From the NCBI GenBank assembly GCA_018652685.1, contig JABIBQ010000010.1:1-35301 (forward strand): 35,301 nucleotides of DNA. The letters are read 5' to 3'. A program made the position numbers and the translations under genes. Below the pieces are notes generated by a model that made no database searches, was not told the DNA's origin, and was given only the letters and a program-made list of their open reading frames with translations. The stretch comes from Candidatus Bathyarchaeota archaeon (GTDB lineage: Archaea; Thermoproteota; Bathyarchaeia; TCS64). Positions 7,651-15,045 of this stretch are shown here, one piece after another (position 1 is the first letter of the stretch; each line of letters begins with the position of its first letter).

Positions 7651-8886
7651 TTACAGGCTCTTGTTTCTACCTATCTCGGTGACAGCGTCAAGGAACCTGT
7701 TAACACCATTCTTTGTATCCTCTGGAAGGTTTGCGGCGTAGCAGAGTCGCATATATCCCTCTCCTCGTGGGCCATACCAGGTCCCGGGTGTTAACAGGAC
7801 TTTGTACTTGTCCCTGAGGATGGAGAATACCTCGTCACTTGAACCAAGCTTGGAAGTATTAACAAAATGGTATGTACCTGCCTGGGGCATGACACAGCTT
7901 AGCCATTGGTTATTGTTGATGGCCTCGTATGTCCATTTTCGCATCACGTCCCATTCCCGTTTATAGTCCTCGTGCCACCTGGGCGGAAGTGGTTCACTCA
8001 TCTCCTTCCTGAGGCATTTTGCCAGTACCTTCATGTAGATGCTGGATGGGTCGATACCTCCTAACATGTGCCACCGCCAAACCTTGTCGATTATCTCCTC
8101 GTTGGCTACGATGTAGCCTGTTCTGAACGGACGTACGTTGTATATCTTACTGAACCCACGTACGCAGACGGCATAGTCCTTCATGGATGGAATTGAGCCC
8201 ATGGACACGAACTTGCTGTCGTCGTAGAGACGCCGCTCGTAGACAGAATCCTCAAGATAAATGATCTCGTGGTCGCTCAGGATATCACCTATCGCCTTCG
8301 TGGTACCCTCGCTGAATACGGTTCCCGTGGGGTTTCCCGGCATACACATTATCATCATCTTAGTCTTGTTGTTGATCTTGGGTTCAAGCAAGTCAGGAAC
8401 ATCCTCCTCGGCGATGTTCCAGTTTCCCTCCTCGCTTATTGGCACCGAGATTGTCTTGGCACCATGTAGATCTGGCAGGCCCCATGCGAAGGTAAACTGT
8501 GGGTCTACAACCAGTACCTCATCCCCGGGTTCAAGGAAGATACCCGCGATGCATGCGAAACCATCGGCGGCCCCATGACATGTTCCTATCTGCTTCCTTG
8601 GGTCGTCTAGCTTGATCCTGTCCTCCACTAGCAGTTTCTCGGCGATAGCGTCTCTGTAATCGTGGGCATACCAGTTCTGTTTTGCCTCGGAGTTGGTCCT
8701 CGTGTCTAGGTCGTAACTGTTGGCTACCTCGTTCAGGTAATCCAGCACAAACTGGGGAACGTGCTGCCAGTACTCGTCACCCCATAGGAACACTGCCTCA
8801 GAGTCACTCATGAGGTCCCTTGGAAGCTTTTCGAACTGCTCGTATCTGACCTTGATTATGTTATTGAAACGATATTTACCACTCAT
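7651..8886 (-). CDS. PLP-dependent aminotransferase, class I/II
   Basis: A 411-residue fold-type I aminotransferase from the ATG at 8886. Visible motifs are 'CHGAADGFACIAG' (cofactor phosphate region), 'MPGNPTGTVFS' (the NPTG motif), 'YLEDSVYERRL' (Asp-x-x-Tyr contacts to the pyridine ring), 'GFSKIYNVRPFRTGY' (Schiff-base Lys with phosphate-binding Arg) and 'GPRGEGYMRLCYA' with the substrate-carboxylate Arg. The family moves amino groups between amino acids and 2-oxoacids. With a 2-oxoacid:ferredoxin oxidoreductase and peptidase-like genes nearby, a role in amino-acid degradation is likely. The frame can also start at TTG 8910, adding eight residues. A TATTTAAAC-like element near 8930-8937 permits either start. 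Donor specificity is unknown. Confidence 0.85.
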   Translation of the reverse strand: MSGKYRFNNIIKVRYEQFEKLPRDLMSDSEAVFLWGDEYWQHVPQFVLDYLNEVANSYDLDTRTNSEAKQNWYAHDYRDAIAEKLLVEDRIKLDDPRKQIGTCHGAADGFACIAGIFLEPGDEVLVVDPQFTFAWGLPDLHGAKTISVPISEEGNWNIAEEDVPDLLEPKINNKTKMMIMCMPGNPTGTVFSEGTTKAIGDILSDHEIIYLEDSVYERRLYDDSKFVSMGSIPSMKDYAVCVRGFSKIYNVRPFRTGYIVANEEIIDKVWRWHMLGGIDPSSIYMKVLAKCLRKEMSEPLPPRWHEDYKREWDVMRKWTYEAINNNQWLSCVMPQAGTYHFVNTSKLGSSDEVFSILRDKYKVLLTPGTWYGPRGEGYMRLCYAANLPEDTKNGVNRFLDAVTEIGRNKSL

Positions 8887-8959
8887 GGTGCCCGATAATA
8901 GTACATCCAATCAGTATTTCATGGTATGCAGTTTAAATCACTCCCGCCTTCCAACACTT

Positions 8960-8969
8960 TTTTATTTAG
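8960..8969 (+). promoter_or_regulatory. TATA-like element of tRNA-Glu gene
   Basis: TTTTTATTTA lies 23-32 bases before the first base of the tRNA at 8992, the expected archaeal spacing. Confidence 0.5.
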
Positions 8970-8991
8970 GCGACAGGATACTTCGGTACGC

Positions 8992-9070
8992 GCTCCTGTC
9001 GTCTAGTCCGGTCAAGGATTCCGGCCTCTCGAGTCGGAGATCCCGGGTTCGAATCCCGGCGGGAGCACCA
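8992..9070 (+). tRNA. tRNA-Glu (anticodon CTC), CCA encoded
   Basis: A full cloverleaf folds. The acceptor stem is GCTCCTG with CGGGAGC, and the D arm starts at 9001. The anticodon stem CCGGC/GTCGG surrounds loop CTCTCGA with anticodon CTC at 9028-9030. The T arm is CCGGG-TTCGAAT-CCCGG, the discriminator A is at 9067, and an encoded CCA follows at 9068-9070. CTC reads GAG codons, giving glutamate. No intron is seen in the anticodon loop. The gene has its own TATA element and diverges from the aminotransferase gene. Its end lies two bases from the stop of a small minus-strand ORF. Confidence 0.95.
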
Positions 9071-9072
9071 TT

Positions 9073-9186
9073 CTATCTACTCAGTCTGACATCCAGGAGG
9101 CTTACTTGTCCTTTCCTTGTTTTCTTCAATGCGTCCAACAGAGCTCGCTTAACCACTGATAGATCCTCAACGATCTCATCCATCAT
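9073..9186 (-). CDS. small hypothetical protein downstream of the winged-helix gene
   Basis: A 37-residue ORF, MMDEIVEDLSVVKRALLDAL and then a basic stretch ending 'SLLDVRLSR'. It looks helical and charged. It starts with ATG at 9186, preceded by GAGG five bases upstream, and ends in TAG two bases from the tRNA end. It lies in exactly the same frame as the upstream winged-helix gene, separated from it by one TAG and 16 open codons. It could be a third gene of the orc1-winged-helix operon or a former C-terminal extension cut off by the stop. No family is recognised, and its short length means chance cannot be excluded. Confidence 0.45.
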   Translation of the reverse strand: MMDEIVEDLSVVKRALLDALKKTRKGQVSLLDVRLSR

Positions 9187-9234
9187 CAAGTCCTCTAGAT
9201 GGAGTGAGTAAATTAGGTATAAGAAATGAACAGT

Positions 9235-9519
9235 CTATTTTATGTCAAGCTGAACGGGCCGACCCCTCTCGAATCCAACGTGGAAGCTGCGGAAGGTCAC
9301 CTCAAATATCCTGATCTTACCGTACCGCTTCTCGTTGAGGAGTCCCATGGTCTTCAGTTTCATGAGGTGACGTTCGACGCTGGTGTAGTTAAGCCCGGTC
9401 CTGCGACTCACCTCGCTTATGTTGAGCTCACCGCTCTCGGTGAGTACCTCAAGGACCCTGATCCTGCCCTTGCTACCAAGGATCTCCTCGGCCCGCTTGT
9501 CCCTGTTGTACAGGCTCAT
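9235..9519 (-). CDS. winged-helix (ArsR-like) transcriptional regulator
   Basis: A 94-residue protein made almost entirely of one winged helix-turn-helix: 'LGSKGRIRVLEVLTESGELN', then 'ISEVSRRTGLNYTSVERHL' (HTH, recognition helix at the end), and 'LLNEKRYGKIRIFEVTF' as the wing. Family members bind DNA as dimers and are common small archaeal regulators. Its ATG overlaps the orc1/cdc6 stop (ATGA), so it is translated with the replication initiator. That arrangement suggests a role in regulating the initiator gene or acting at nearby DNA. There is no ligand-binding domain and no metal-binding Cys cluster. Confidence 0.78.
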   Translation of the reverse strand: MSLYNRDKRAEEILGSKGRIRVLEVLTESGELNISEVSRRTGLNYTSVERHLMKLKTMGLLNEKRYGKIRIFEVTFRSFHVGFERGRPVQLDIK

Positions 9520-10679
9520 AGTAGGGCCACCACATTTTGCTCCAGTGTCTTTGCCGGTATCTTGTCCAGCCTGATTAGTTGGGTTCTGCCCTGGCTGGAG
9601 GAATGCATCTCCATGGCCACAAAGTCCAGGTCGTTGAGTTTCTTCAGGTACTTCCAGAACTGGGTGTGGCCCCGCTTCTTCTCGCCGTACTCCTCGCAGA
9701 CCAGGTGGTAGCTTTCCTCGATCTGGCCTGTGGTAGCCTCGGATGAGGTGTTTGACATGAAGAATCTGGCGATGCCCAGCAATGAGAGTTTCTCGTGCTT
9801 GCTCAGGTACTGGATCTCGTCTGGCACGGTGACATCGAAGAGTCCCACCGCTATCTTCCTGATGTGTTCTGGCTTTAGCTGGCGTGAGCTCTCGTTGTTG
9901 GCCTCCAAGCCACCACCGTGGAGGAGGCTGATGGCGTACCTGGCGTCACCTCGCTCCTTGGTCGCTATGTCGCTGATGAAGTCGATGACATCAAGGGTTA
10001 CCGCGTCAGATCTGAATGCTTGCTCTGTTCGTTGCATTAGTATATCGGTCAGCTGGATCCTGTTATAGTCGGGCAACCTTATGACATTCCTCTGGAGACT
10101 GCTCAGGGTACTTCTGTCCAACTTTCTGAACGTCCCCGCATCCTTGCTGATGCAGAGGAGGTTGAGCCTTCTGGGCTCGTCAGGTGTGGTCTCGTGGAAC
10201 CTTGTGAGGTAGTATAGGGCGTCGCTTCCCTCCTTGTCGATGAGGGCGTCCACCTCGTCGAGGCAGAGGAGTATCTGGGTGTCTACCTCGTTGAGTATCT
10301 GGCGTAGGATATCAAGCAATTCGTTGGCGGAGTAGCCCCGTTCCGGGAAATCGGGCTTGATACGGGTCACTACCTGGCTAAGTATCATGAAAAGGCTGCC
10401 TCTTCGCTCGCGGCAGTTGATGTGAATGTAATGGAAGTTAACCTTTCTTCGCTCTGCCCTTGACGTCAGCGCGCGTCCATACGAGTGGGCGAGGACGGTC
10501 TTGCCGCTTCCCACGTTGCCTATTATGATGGCTTTCTGGCTCATCTCCTGCGGGGATGTGACCATGTGGTCGAACAGAGCTCCCAGCCGCTTCATCTCGT
10601 CGTCTCTGTGAAGTATGGCATCGGGTATATGGTGTATCTCGAGGATACTCTCGTCTACAAAAACAGATTGATAGCCCAT
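9516..10679 (-). CDS. cdc6: Orc1/Cdc6 family replication initiator (AAA+ ATPase)
   Basis: A 387-residue archaeal Orc1/Cdc6 protein. Walker A is 'GNVGSGKTVLAHSYG', Walker B 'LLCLDEVDALID', sensor-1 region 'LNLLCISKDAG', 'ERGDARYAISLLHGGG' the sensor-2/lid region, and the last about 100 residues are a C-terminal winged helix ('SEATTGQIEESYHLVCEEYG'). It recognises origin sequences with ATP bound and helps load the MCM helicase. ATG 10679 is chosen; a TTG at 10691 would add four residues. Normal archaeal length is about 380-420. A TATA-like CTATATATCA at 10738-10747 predicts a leader of about 38 bases. Origins often lie beside such genes, but no clear origin-recognition-box repeats were found here. 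Confidence 0.9.
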   Translation of the reverse strand: MGYQSVFVDESILEIHHIPDAILHRDDEMKRLGALFDHMVTSPQEMSQKAIIIGNVGSGKTVLAHSYGRALTSRAERRKVNFHYIHINCRERRGSLFMILSQVVTRIKPDFPERGYSANELLDILRQILNEVDTQILLCLDEVDALIDKEGSDALYYLTRFHETTPDEPRRLNLLCISKDAGTFRKLDRSTLSSLQRNVIRLPDYNRIQLTDILMQRTEQAFRSDAVTLDVIDFISDIATKERGDARYAISLLHGGGLEANNESSRQLKPEHIRKIAVGLFDVTVPDEIQYLSKHEKLSLLGIARFFMSNTSSEATTGQIEESYHLVCEEYGEKKRGHTQFWKYLKKLNDLDFVAMEMHSSSQGRTQLIRLDKIPAKTLEQNVVALL

Positions 10680-10737
10680 TCTAAGCCCCAATGAGTTGGA
10701 TGAATGTTGGGCATTTATGCATTTCGTACGTTCTGAC

Positions 10738-10747
10738 TGATATATAG
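10738..10747 (-). promoter_or_regulatory. TATA box of the orc1/cdc6 operon
   Basis: CTATATATCA reads leftward, preceded upstream by a run of C residues (plus strand GGGGGGG at about 10749-10755). A transcript would begin near 10717, giving a leader of about 38 bases to the ATG at 10679. Confidence 0.55.
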
Positions 10748-10774
10748 TGGGGGGGTAAGTGAAAGTGGTCGGGG

Positions 10775-11791
10775 TTATTGACTTTCAAGGATGCGGAAAA
10801 GCTCGTCCTGGAGAACCTCGCCTGCGGCCCTCTCGATACCGTCCCTGTCGATGACGACGCATGGGCCATGAGTTATCATACCTATAACATTGGACTTTAC
10901 ACCGATTTTCCCAAGACCTCTGATGATATCCTTGGTTCTGTTAGGATCCACACATATCAGGAGGCTCCCTGAGCTGAGTAGCTTCAATGGGTCAATTCCT
11001 AGGGCGTCTGAGATCGCCTTTGTCTCATCGTGGATGGGCATATCAGCCTGATAAATGGTGAACCCGAGTTGACATGCCTCGGAGATCTCTAGTAGTCCAT
11101 TGAGCACCCCTCCCTCGGTGGGGGTGTGCATGGAGTGGACGCCGCCGATCCTTGTCGCCTCAAGTGCTTCAGGTACGACGCTGACCATGTCAAGGAACTT
11201 TACCGCGCTGTCAAGTTGCGCCTCGCTCACGTGATCGACCAACTTGTGACGCAAATCAGAGGCCAGTATACCGGTACCTTCAATTCCAACGCCTTTTGTG
11301 AGGATTATAGCATCTCCGATCTGTGCCCCGTCGGTTGTGATTTTTGATTCATCTGATACCTCGCCTAGCATGAACCCCGAAACGATGGCTTTCTGGAGCC
11401 CTGAAACAGCCTCGGTGTGACCGCCCACGATGCTGATACCCAGATCACAGCAGGCCTCGTGCTGCTCATTCATTATTGTTTCAAGGAGGCTTTCAGGGGC
11501 ATTCTCAGGGAGCAGGATTATGCTGAGATACCAGAGGGGCCTGCCACCCCTCGCCGCGACGTCGTTGGCGTTGATATGGACAGCCAGCCAGCCAATCTTG
11601 CTCTCAGCTCCCGTGATCGGGTTTGCTTTCGCAATAATAATTCGATCTCCCATAGCCAGCAGTGCAGCGTCCTCCCCAATCTTGGGCCCCTTGAGCACTC
11701 GGTCACTCGGCGTGCCTAGACAAGTGAGTACAAGCCTGTTCAGGACATCCTTGGGTATCTTGCCCGTTGCCAGCTTTCTGTCATCTGCCAT
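10775..11791 (-). CDS. AIR-synthase-related (PurM/HypE-like) protein
   Basis: A 338-residue protein with the two-domain PurM fold shared by HypE, ThiL, SelD and PurM. The N-terminal domain has 'GPKIGEDAALLAMGD' and 'LAVHINANDVAARGGRPLW', with Asp/Asn residues that hold Mg-ATP. 'ISIVGGHTEAVSG' follows, and the C-terminal domain has 'HTPTEGGVLNGL' and 'LSSGSLLICVD'. This is closest to the archaeal HypE-like group. True HypE ends in a conserved Cys that is carbamoylated, but this protein ends 'FRILESQ', so a hydrogenase-maturation role is unlikely. It lies 36 bases downstream of a methyltransferase on the same strand, probably one operon. An alternative TTG start at 11800 adds three residues. 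ATP-dependent chemistry is inferred and the substrate is unknown. Confidence 0.75.
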   Translation of the reverse strand: MADDRKLATGKIPKDVLNRLVLTCLGTPSDRVLKGPKIGEDAALLAMGDRIIIAKANPITGAESKIGWLAVHINANDVAARGGRPLWYLSIILLPENAPESLLETIMNEQHEACCDLGISIVGGHTEAVSGLQKAIVSGFMLGEVSDESKITTDGAQIGDAIILTKGVGIEGTGILASDLRHKLVDHVSEAQLDSAVKFLDMVSVVPEALEATRIGGVHSMHTPTEGGVLNGLLEISEACQLGFTIYQADMPIHDETKAISDALGIDPLKLLSSGSLLICVDPNRTKDIIRGLGKIGVKSNVIGMITHGPCVVIDRDGIERAAGEVLQDELFRILESQ

Positions 11792-11827
11792 GGCTGTCAA
11801 TGTGTATTGATCGCGTCGGGATTTAGG

Positions 11828-12670
11828 TTAAGCGGTGGTCCTTGTGCAGGTGAACCCCATTACAACAGGGTGATACTCTATGTCCCTGAACCCTGCGATT
11901 CTCAATCTCTTCTTGACGCCTGTATGGATGTTCACCTTCCGGTACCTGGATCCTGGCTTGCCCGTGTAATGGAACATCCTACCGCCTGGTTTGATAACCC
12001 CCGCCAATTTGTGGTAGAACTTCTGACCATAGAGGTGCCCCGCGCTTGAGTGGCGCGGTGGGTCATGGATGATGTAATCGAATAACTGGGAAGGGAAGGC
12101 ATCAACAACGATGAAACTGTCCCCGATGACTTTGTGAATATACTCTGATGAGAACAACATGGAGGACCATGGGTTGATCTTCGACATCAGTAGCACCATT
12201 GGATCGTATTCAACTGTGACCACTTTGTCTGCACCCCGTCTTTGAGCCTCTATTGCTGTGTAACCCAAACCCATACAGGTGTCGAGGACGGCTCCAGAGC
12301 ACAGATCAAGCATTTTCAGCTTATCCCGGGTGTCCCTGTCAGGCGTAGTTCCCTTGGTCCGGTGCATCCGTATGCCATCAATCTCCAAAGTGGGCGCACC
12401 GGAGGTCGGCGAGAGTTTATAAAAGTGTTTGCCACTCGTAGCAGCCATAAAAACGGTTTTCTGGTCTACAAAGTAGATGCTACGCTCGTTTTTGGCTATT
12501 TTTTCCAGACTGACCGAGTCGATGATTTCGCCTTTTCCTAAATCATAACCCTCTTTTGTCTGAATTATGTCCGTTTTGGATAGCCCTATGTCAAGGGATA
12601 CACGTGTTTTCCCGTCGAGGATGTGTTTTGCCTCCTTGGAGGTGAGCATGGGGGGTAATGTTTTCGGCAT
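11828..12670 (-). CDS. class I SAM-dependent methyltransferase (COG2521-like)
   Basis: A 280-residue protein that matches the archaeal family of predicted methyltransferases COG2521. Residues 1-110 form a family-specific N-terminal domain. Then comes the Rossmann-like domain with 'VLDTCMGLGYTAIEA' (motif I, SAM-binding), 'KVVTVEYDP' (acidic residue for ribose), 'FDYIIHDPPRHS' (motif IV; a DPP in the place of the DPPY/NPPY catalytic motif of N-methyltransferases) and 'GGRMFHYTG'. The DPP motif suggests methylation of an amino group, perhaps on RNA or protein, though the target is unknown. It starts at ATG 12670 with a TATA-like GATTTATA at 12720-12727 (leader about 27 bases) and is probably co-transcribed with the AIR-synthase-like gene. 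Confidence 0.78.
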   Translation of the reverse strand: MPKTLPPMLTSKEAKHILDGKTRVSLDIGLSKTDIIQTKEGYDLGKGEIIDSVSLEKIAKNERSIYFVDQKTVFMAATSGKHFYKLSPTSGAPTLEIDGIRMHRTKGTTPDRDTRDKLKMLDLCSGAVLDTCMGLGYTAIEAQRRGADKVVTVEYDPMVLLMSKINPWSSMLFSSEYIHKVIGDSFIVVDAFPSQLFDYIIHDPPRHSSAGHLYGQKFYHKLAGVIKPGGRMFHYTGKPGSRYRKVNIHTGVKKRLRIAGFRDIEYHPVVMGFTCTRTTA

Positions 12671-12747
12671 CTTTAGCAGTGTTCCGGGTTTTTTCAGGCT
12701 TTAAGGTGGTATTCCTCAGTATAAATCGATCTTAAGTACCCATTTTT

Positions 12748-12772
12748 CCTCCATTTTTCAGAGGTTTGGAGG
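12748..12772. other. inverted repeat in divergent intergenic region
   Basis: CCTCCA (12748-12753) and TGGAGG (12767-12772) form a six-base stem, followed on the plus strand by a T-rich run from about 12775. It lies in the 267-base divergent gap where no terminator of a known gene is expected, so it may be an operator or part of a small transcript. Nothing else is recognised in this gap beyond promoters. Confidence 0.3.
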
Positions 12773-12901
12773 GCATTTTTTCGATATTTTGTGGCATTGG
12801 TTTTACGTTTTTTCCAAGATGCTTAGAAAGTTAAACATCCGGGGAAGTTTTCGGTTAATTTTAACAGTGTAAAGCAAACGAAAAAACGCTTTTAGTAATA
12901 C

Positions 12902-12908
12902 TTATATG
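12902..12908 (+). promoter_or_regulatory. TATA-like element of the 89-residue protein gene
   Basis: TTATATG sits 30-36 bases before the ATG at 12938, which predicts a very short leader of about seven bases. Confidence 0.5.
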
Positions 12909-12937
12909 AACAAATTTGCAGTGAGCCTTTCGATTAC

Positions 12938-13207
12938 ATGGCGTCTGACGACAAACAAAACGGTCTCAGGGGCGTTGTGAAGGATGTTATTGAACAAATC
13001 CTTCCCAGCGGAGAGGTCGAGTTGACTGACATCAAGGAGGAGATTTGGACGGACCTCGCCGCGTTGTACTACAAGTACGAGGACGAGGACCAGAAGAGGG
13101 CTTTCCGCGAGGTCATGCACGAGATATGTGATAAGATAGGCGAAGGTAAGTGGGATTCCGTGTACAAGAAACTGTACAGGGTGGAGCAGAAGGAGAAACC
13201 CTTCTAG
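12938..13207 (+). CDS. small acidic protein of unknown function
   Basis: An 89-residue soluble protein, rich in Glu, Asp and Lys and predicted largely helical: 'GLRGVVKDVIEQILPSGEV' then 'LTDIKEEIWTDLAALYYKYE' and a lysine-rich end. There are no Cys pairs, membrane segments or nucleotide motifs. It has its own TATA-like element with a nearly leaderless start and diverges from the methyltransferase gene. Codon use is like that of its neighbours, so the gene is probably real. I do not recognise the family. Confidence 0.65.
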   Translation: MASDDKQNGLRGVVKDVIEQILPSGEVELTDIKEEIWTDLAALYYKYEDEDQKRAFREVMHEICDKIGEGKWDSVYKKLYRVEQKEKPF

Positions 13208-13289
13208 TACGGCATTTACTAGAGAGGTCTATATCCAAATTACATCAAAATTTAAATTCATATATTTATACATCTAAGTGGTTAGACTC

Positions 13290-13375
13290 GGCTCTCATTG
13301 CGTTCCCAAAACCTTTGGACGAGAGTCTTACCTCGGATTATTGGTATATTAAGAAAGTGTAACTCGTCGAGGTTG
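13290..13375 (+). ncRNA. candidate structured small RNA
   Basis: A strong TATA-like CATATATTTATAC at 13259-13271 predicts a transcript start near 13290, but no convincing reading frame follows. The predicted RNA would begin with GGCTCTC (13290-13296), which can pair with GAGAGTC (13321-13327, one G-U). A second stem joins CCTCG (13331-13335) to CGAGG (13368-13372). No known RNA family is recognised and the stems are short. This is a hypothesis from promoter and pairing only. Confidence 0.25.
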
Positions 13376-13392
13376 GTTTCATCTGTAGACTA

Positions 13393-13716
13393 CTAGAACA
13401 TGTTCTGGTTCCACGGTGGGATGTAGAACTCAAAATACAATATTTTTCCGTAGGATGCCTCATCATAACCCGCTGCGGAGACGTTCAGTAGTGTAGCCTT
13501 TGTGACCACGGAAAGAATCTCTGTCGGCGTAGCGCCCTTTGATTCACCTATGAGTATCTTGAAAACGTTCTCGTCCATTCGCAGCCCCTTGACATCAACT
13601 AGTTTATCAAGCCTCTCCACGAAATCTGCTAGATACTCGCCCTCAAATGTCAGGTTGGTTCCTACGCCCTTGATCCTCTCAAGGATCTCTTTAACTTCGT
13701 CATTCAATGTACTCAA
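13393..13716 (-). CDS. small protein of unknown function
   Basis: A 107-residue soluble protein with 'LNDEVKEILERIKGVGTNLT', a helical middle ('LADFVERLDKLVDVKGLRMD'), and an ending that looks like a beta strand plus a Pro/Trp tail, 'YFEFYIPPWNQNMF'. The start is TTG at 13716. No domain is recognised. A TATA-like TATAATC reads leftward at 13775-13780 and overlaps a perfect 14-base inverted repeat, so the gene may be under specific repression. It follows the MFS transporter gene on the same strand (106-base gap) and could belong with it. Confidence 0.6.
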   Translation of the reverse strand: MSTLNDEVKEILERIKGVGTNLTFEGEYLADFVERLDKLVDVKGLRMDENVFKILIGESKGATPTEILSVVTKATLLNVSAAGYDEASYGKILYFEFYIPPWNQNMF

Positions 13717-13763
13717 GGGAAAAGGGCGGCGTGTTTTAACCTTTACTCGGTCAGGTCACTGTA

Positions 13764-13777
13764 AATCGCTTGCGATT
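13764..13777. promoter_or_regulatory. palindrome overlapping a promoter (candidate operator)
   Basis: AATCGC-TT-GCGATT is a perfect six-two-six inverted repeat. On the minus strand it overlaps the TATA-like TATAATC that should serve the 107-residue gene, the position expected for a repressor site. Confidence 0.45.
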
Positions 13778-13822
13778 ATAACTATGAATTAAGTAAGGGT
13801 GAAAATACCACACTAAGTAGCA

Positions 13823-14992
13823 CTAACCCTCTATATTCACTTGGGATATGCTGATTATTGCCAAGAAAAGAGCCACAGCAGATACTGGGAACAGGTACTT
13901 TGGACCGAAAGAATCCCAGACGAACCCGAATACAAGGGGCCCAATGACCAGTCCAAGGTCCTCGAAACTACCGTACAGGCCCATGGTCATGCCCAGCTTT
14001 TCCCGGTCAGCCAGTTTTGTGAGCAGGATTAGGGACACTGATGATGATATGAACCCCAATATTACAAGGGCAGTGATGACAGTTAGATGAAGAGGGGTTT
14101 GGGCGAACCAGTAGGTTAATAACAGCACGCCTGACGCGGCAAGGAGCACGGTCAGCATTCTCTTGGCATTGATACGGTCAGAGAGTCGCCCGATTATTGG
14201 GGTTCCAAGCAGCTGGAGAACCGTCCCTAACGATAGCATAATCCCGATCGACACCTCGTCCATCCCGTAAAGCTCGGAGGCGTAGATAGGGATGAAACTT
14301 CGAACAGCGGAAGTGCTAAAGAAAATCAGGAAGGCAGTGATGAAGGTGGTTTTAATCCTCGAATCGGACATGATGGAGCGTAAATTGTTTAACAACACGG
14401 AGATGCCCCTGTTTGATCCCTCCTTACTCTCATCGTCCTTGCCCGTGATGAACATCATCAGGGCAGCAAGCAAAAGGATGGCAGTGGATGCGTAGAACGC
14501 TGTGGGGTATCCAAAGTTTTTGGCTATCAATCCTCCAAGTACCGGCCCTGATATTCCACCTATGGCAAAGCATGAGGACCAGAGACTCATGTTGAAGCCC
14601 AGGCGGTCATCTGGGGACAACTCAGCGATGAGCGCCCTGCTGGTGGGTCCCACCATAACGAAAAACGACCCAATCAGGAACTGGAAGACGAAGAAGTAGG
14701 GCATCAGATCTGGGAACGTGTAGAGAGGAAGCACCAAGCTCATGAGGATCATTGAGACTATGAGAATCCTGATTCTGTTCACCCTGTCTGACATTGAGCC
14801 CCAGAAAGCCTCGAACGAGATTAGCCCGATGGCGAAGCTTGTCGACATGAAGCTCCACTGGGAGACGCTTACCCCAAGGCTTCTCACGTAGAGAGGCATG
14901 ATGGGACCGGTTATTGTAATGGAAAGGCTGAGAGCCCTCAGGAATACTAGCGCGTAGACGGGTACTAGTTTCTTTATAGACTCATCCACCAT
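13823..14992 (-). CDS. MFS transporter (DHA1-like)
   Basis: A 389-residue integral membrane protein with the 12 hydrophobic segments of the major facilitator superfamily. Between TM2 and TM3 is 'GSMSDRVNRIRI', the G-x-x-x-D-R-x-x-R/K signature, repeated in the second half as 'GRLSDRINAKRM'. 'MPLYVRSLGVS' near the N-terminus is typical of drug:proton antiporter-type members. It would export or import a small molecule across the cytoplasmic membrane using the proton gradient. The substrate is unknown. The gene starts at ATG 14992, 53 bases after the TatD-like gene on the same strand, so the two may be co-transcribed. Confidence 0.85.
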   Translation of the reverse strand: MVDESIKKLVPVYALVFLRALSLSITITGPIMPLYVRSLGVSVSQWSFMSTSFAIGLISFEAFWGSMSDRVNRIRILIVSMILMSLVLPLYTFPDLMPYFFVFQFLIGSFFVMVGPTSRALIAELSPDDRLGFNMSLWSSCFAIGGISGPVLGGLIAKNFGYPTAFYASTAILLLAALMMFITGKDDESKEGSNRGISVLLNNLRSIMSDSRIKTTFITAFLIFFSTSAVRSFIPIYASELYGMDEVSIGIMLSLGTVLQLLGTPIIGRLSDRINAKRMLTVLLAASGVLLLTYWFAQTPLHLTVITALVILGFISSSVSLILLTKLADREKLGMTMGLYGSFEDLGLVIGPLVFGFVWDSFGPKYLFPVSAVALFLAIISISQVNIEG

Positions 14993-15045
14993 GAAGACTC
15001 CTTACAGAGCGGTTGCCACAGTGGATAAAAGAATATTGGGAAGGA

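Noticed and set aside
9187..9237. TAG read through as pyrrolysine or another residue after the winged-helix gene.
   Set aside because: TAG is used as the normal stop in several other genes here, for example at 1320-1322 and 4227-4229, so readthrough is not supported.
10680..10774. Origin-recognition-box repeats next to orc1/cdc6.
   Set aside because: There is a G-run and a TATA box but no repeated motif I could recognise.
10775..11791. Assignment as HypE hydrogenase maturation protein.
   Set aside because: The required C-terminal Cys is absent and no hydrogenase or other hyp genes are seen.
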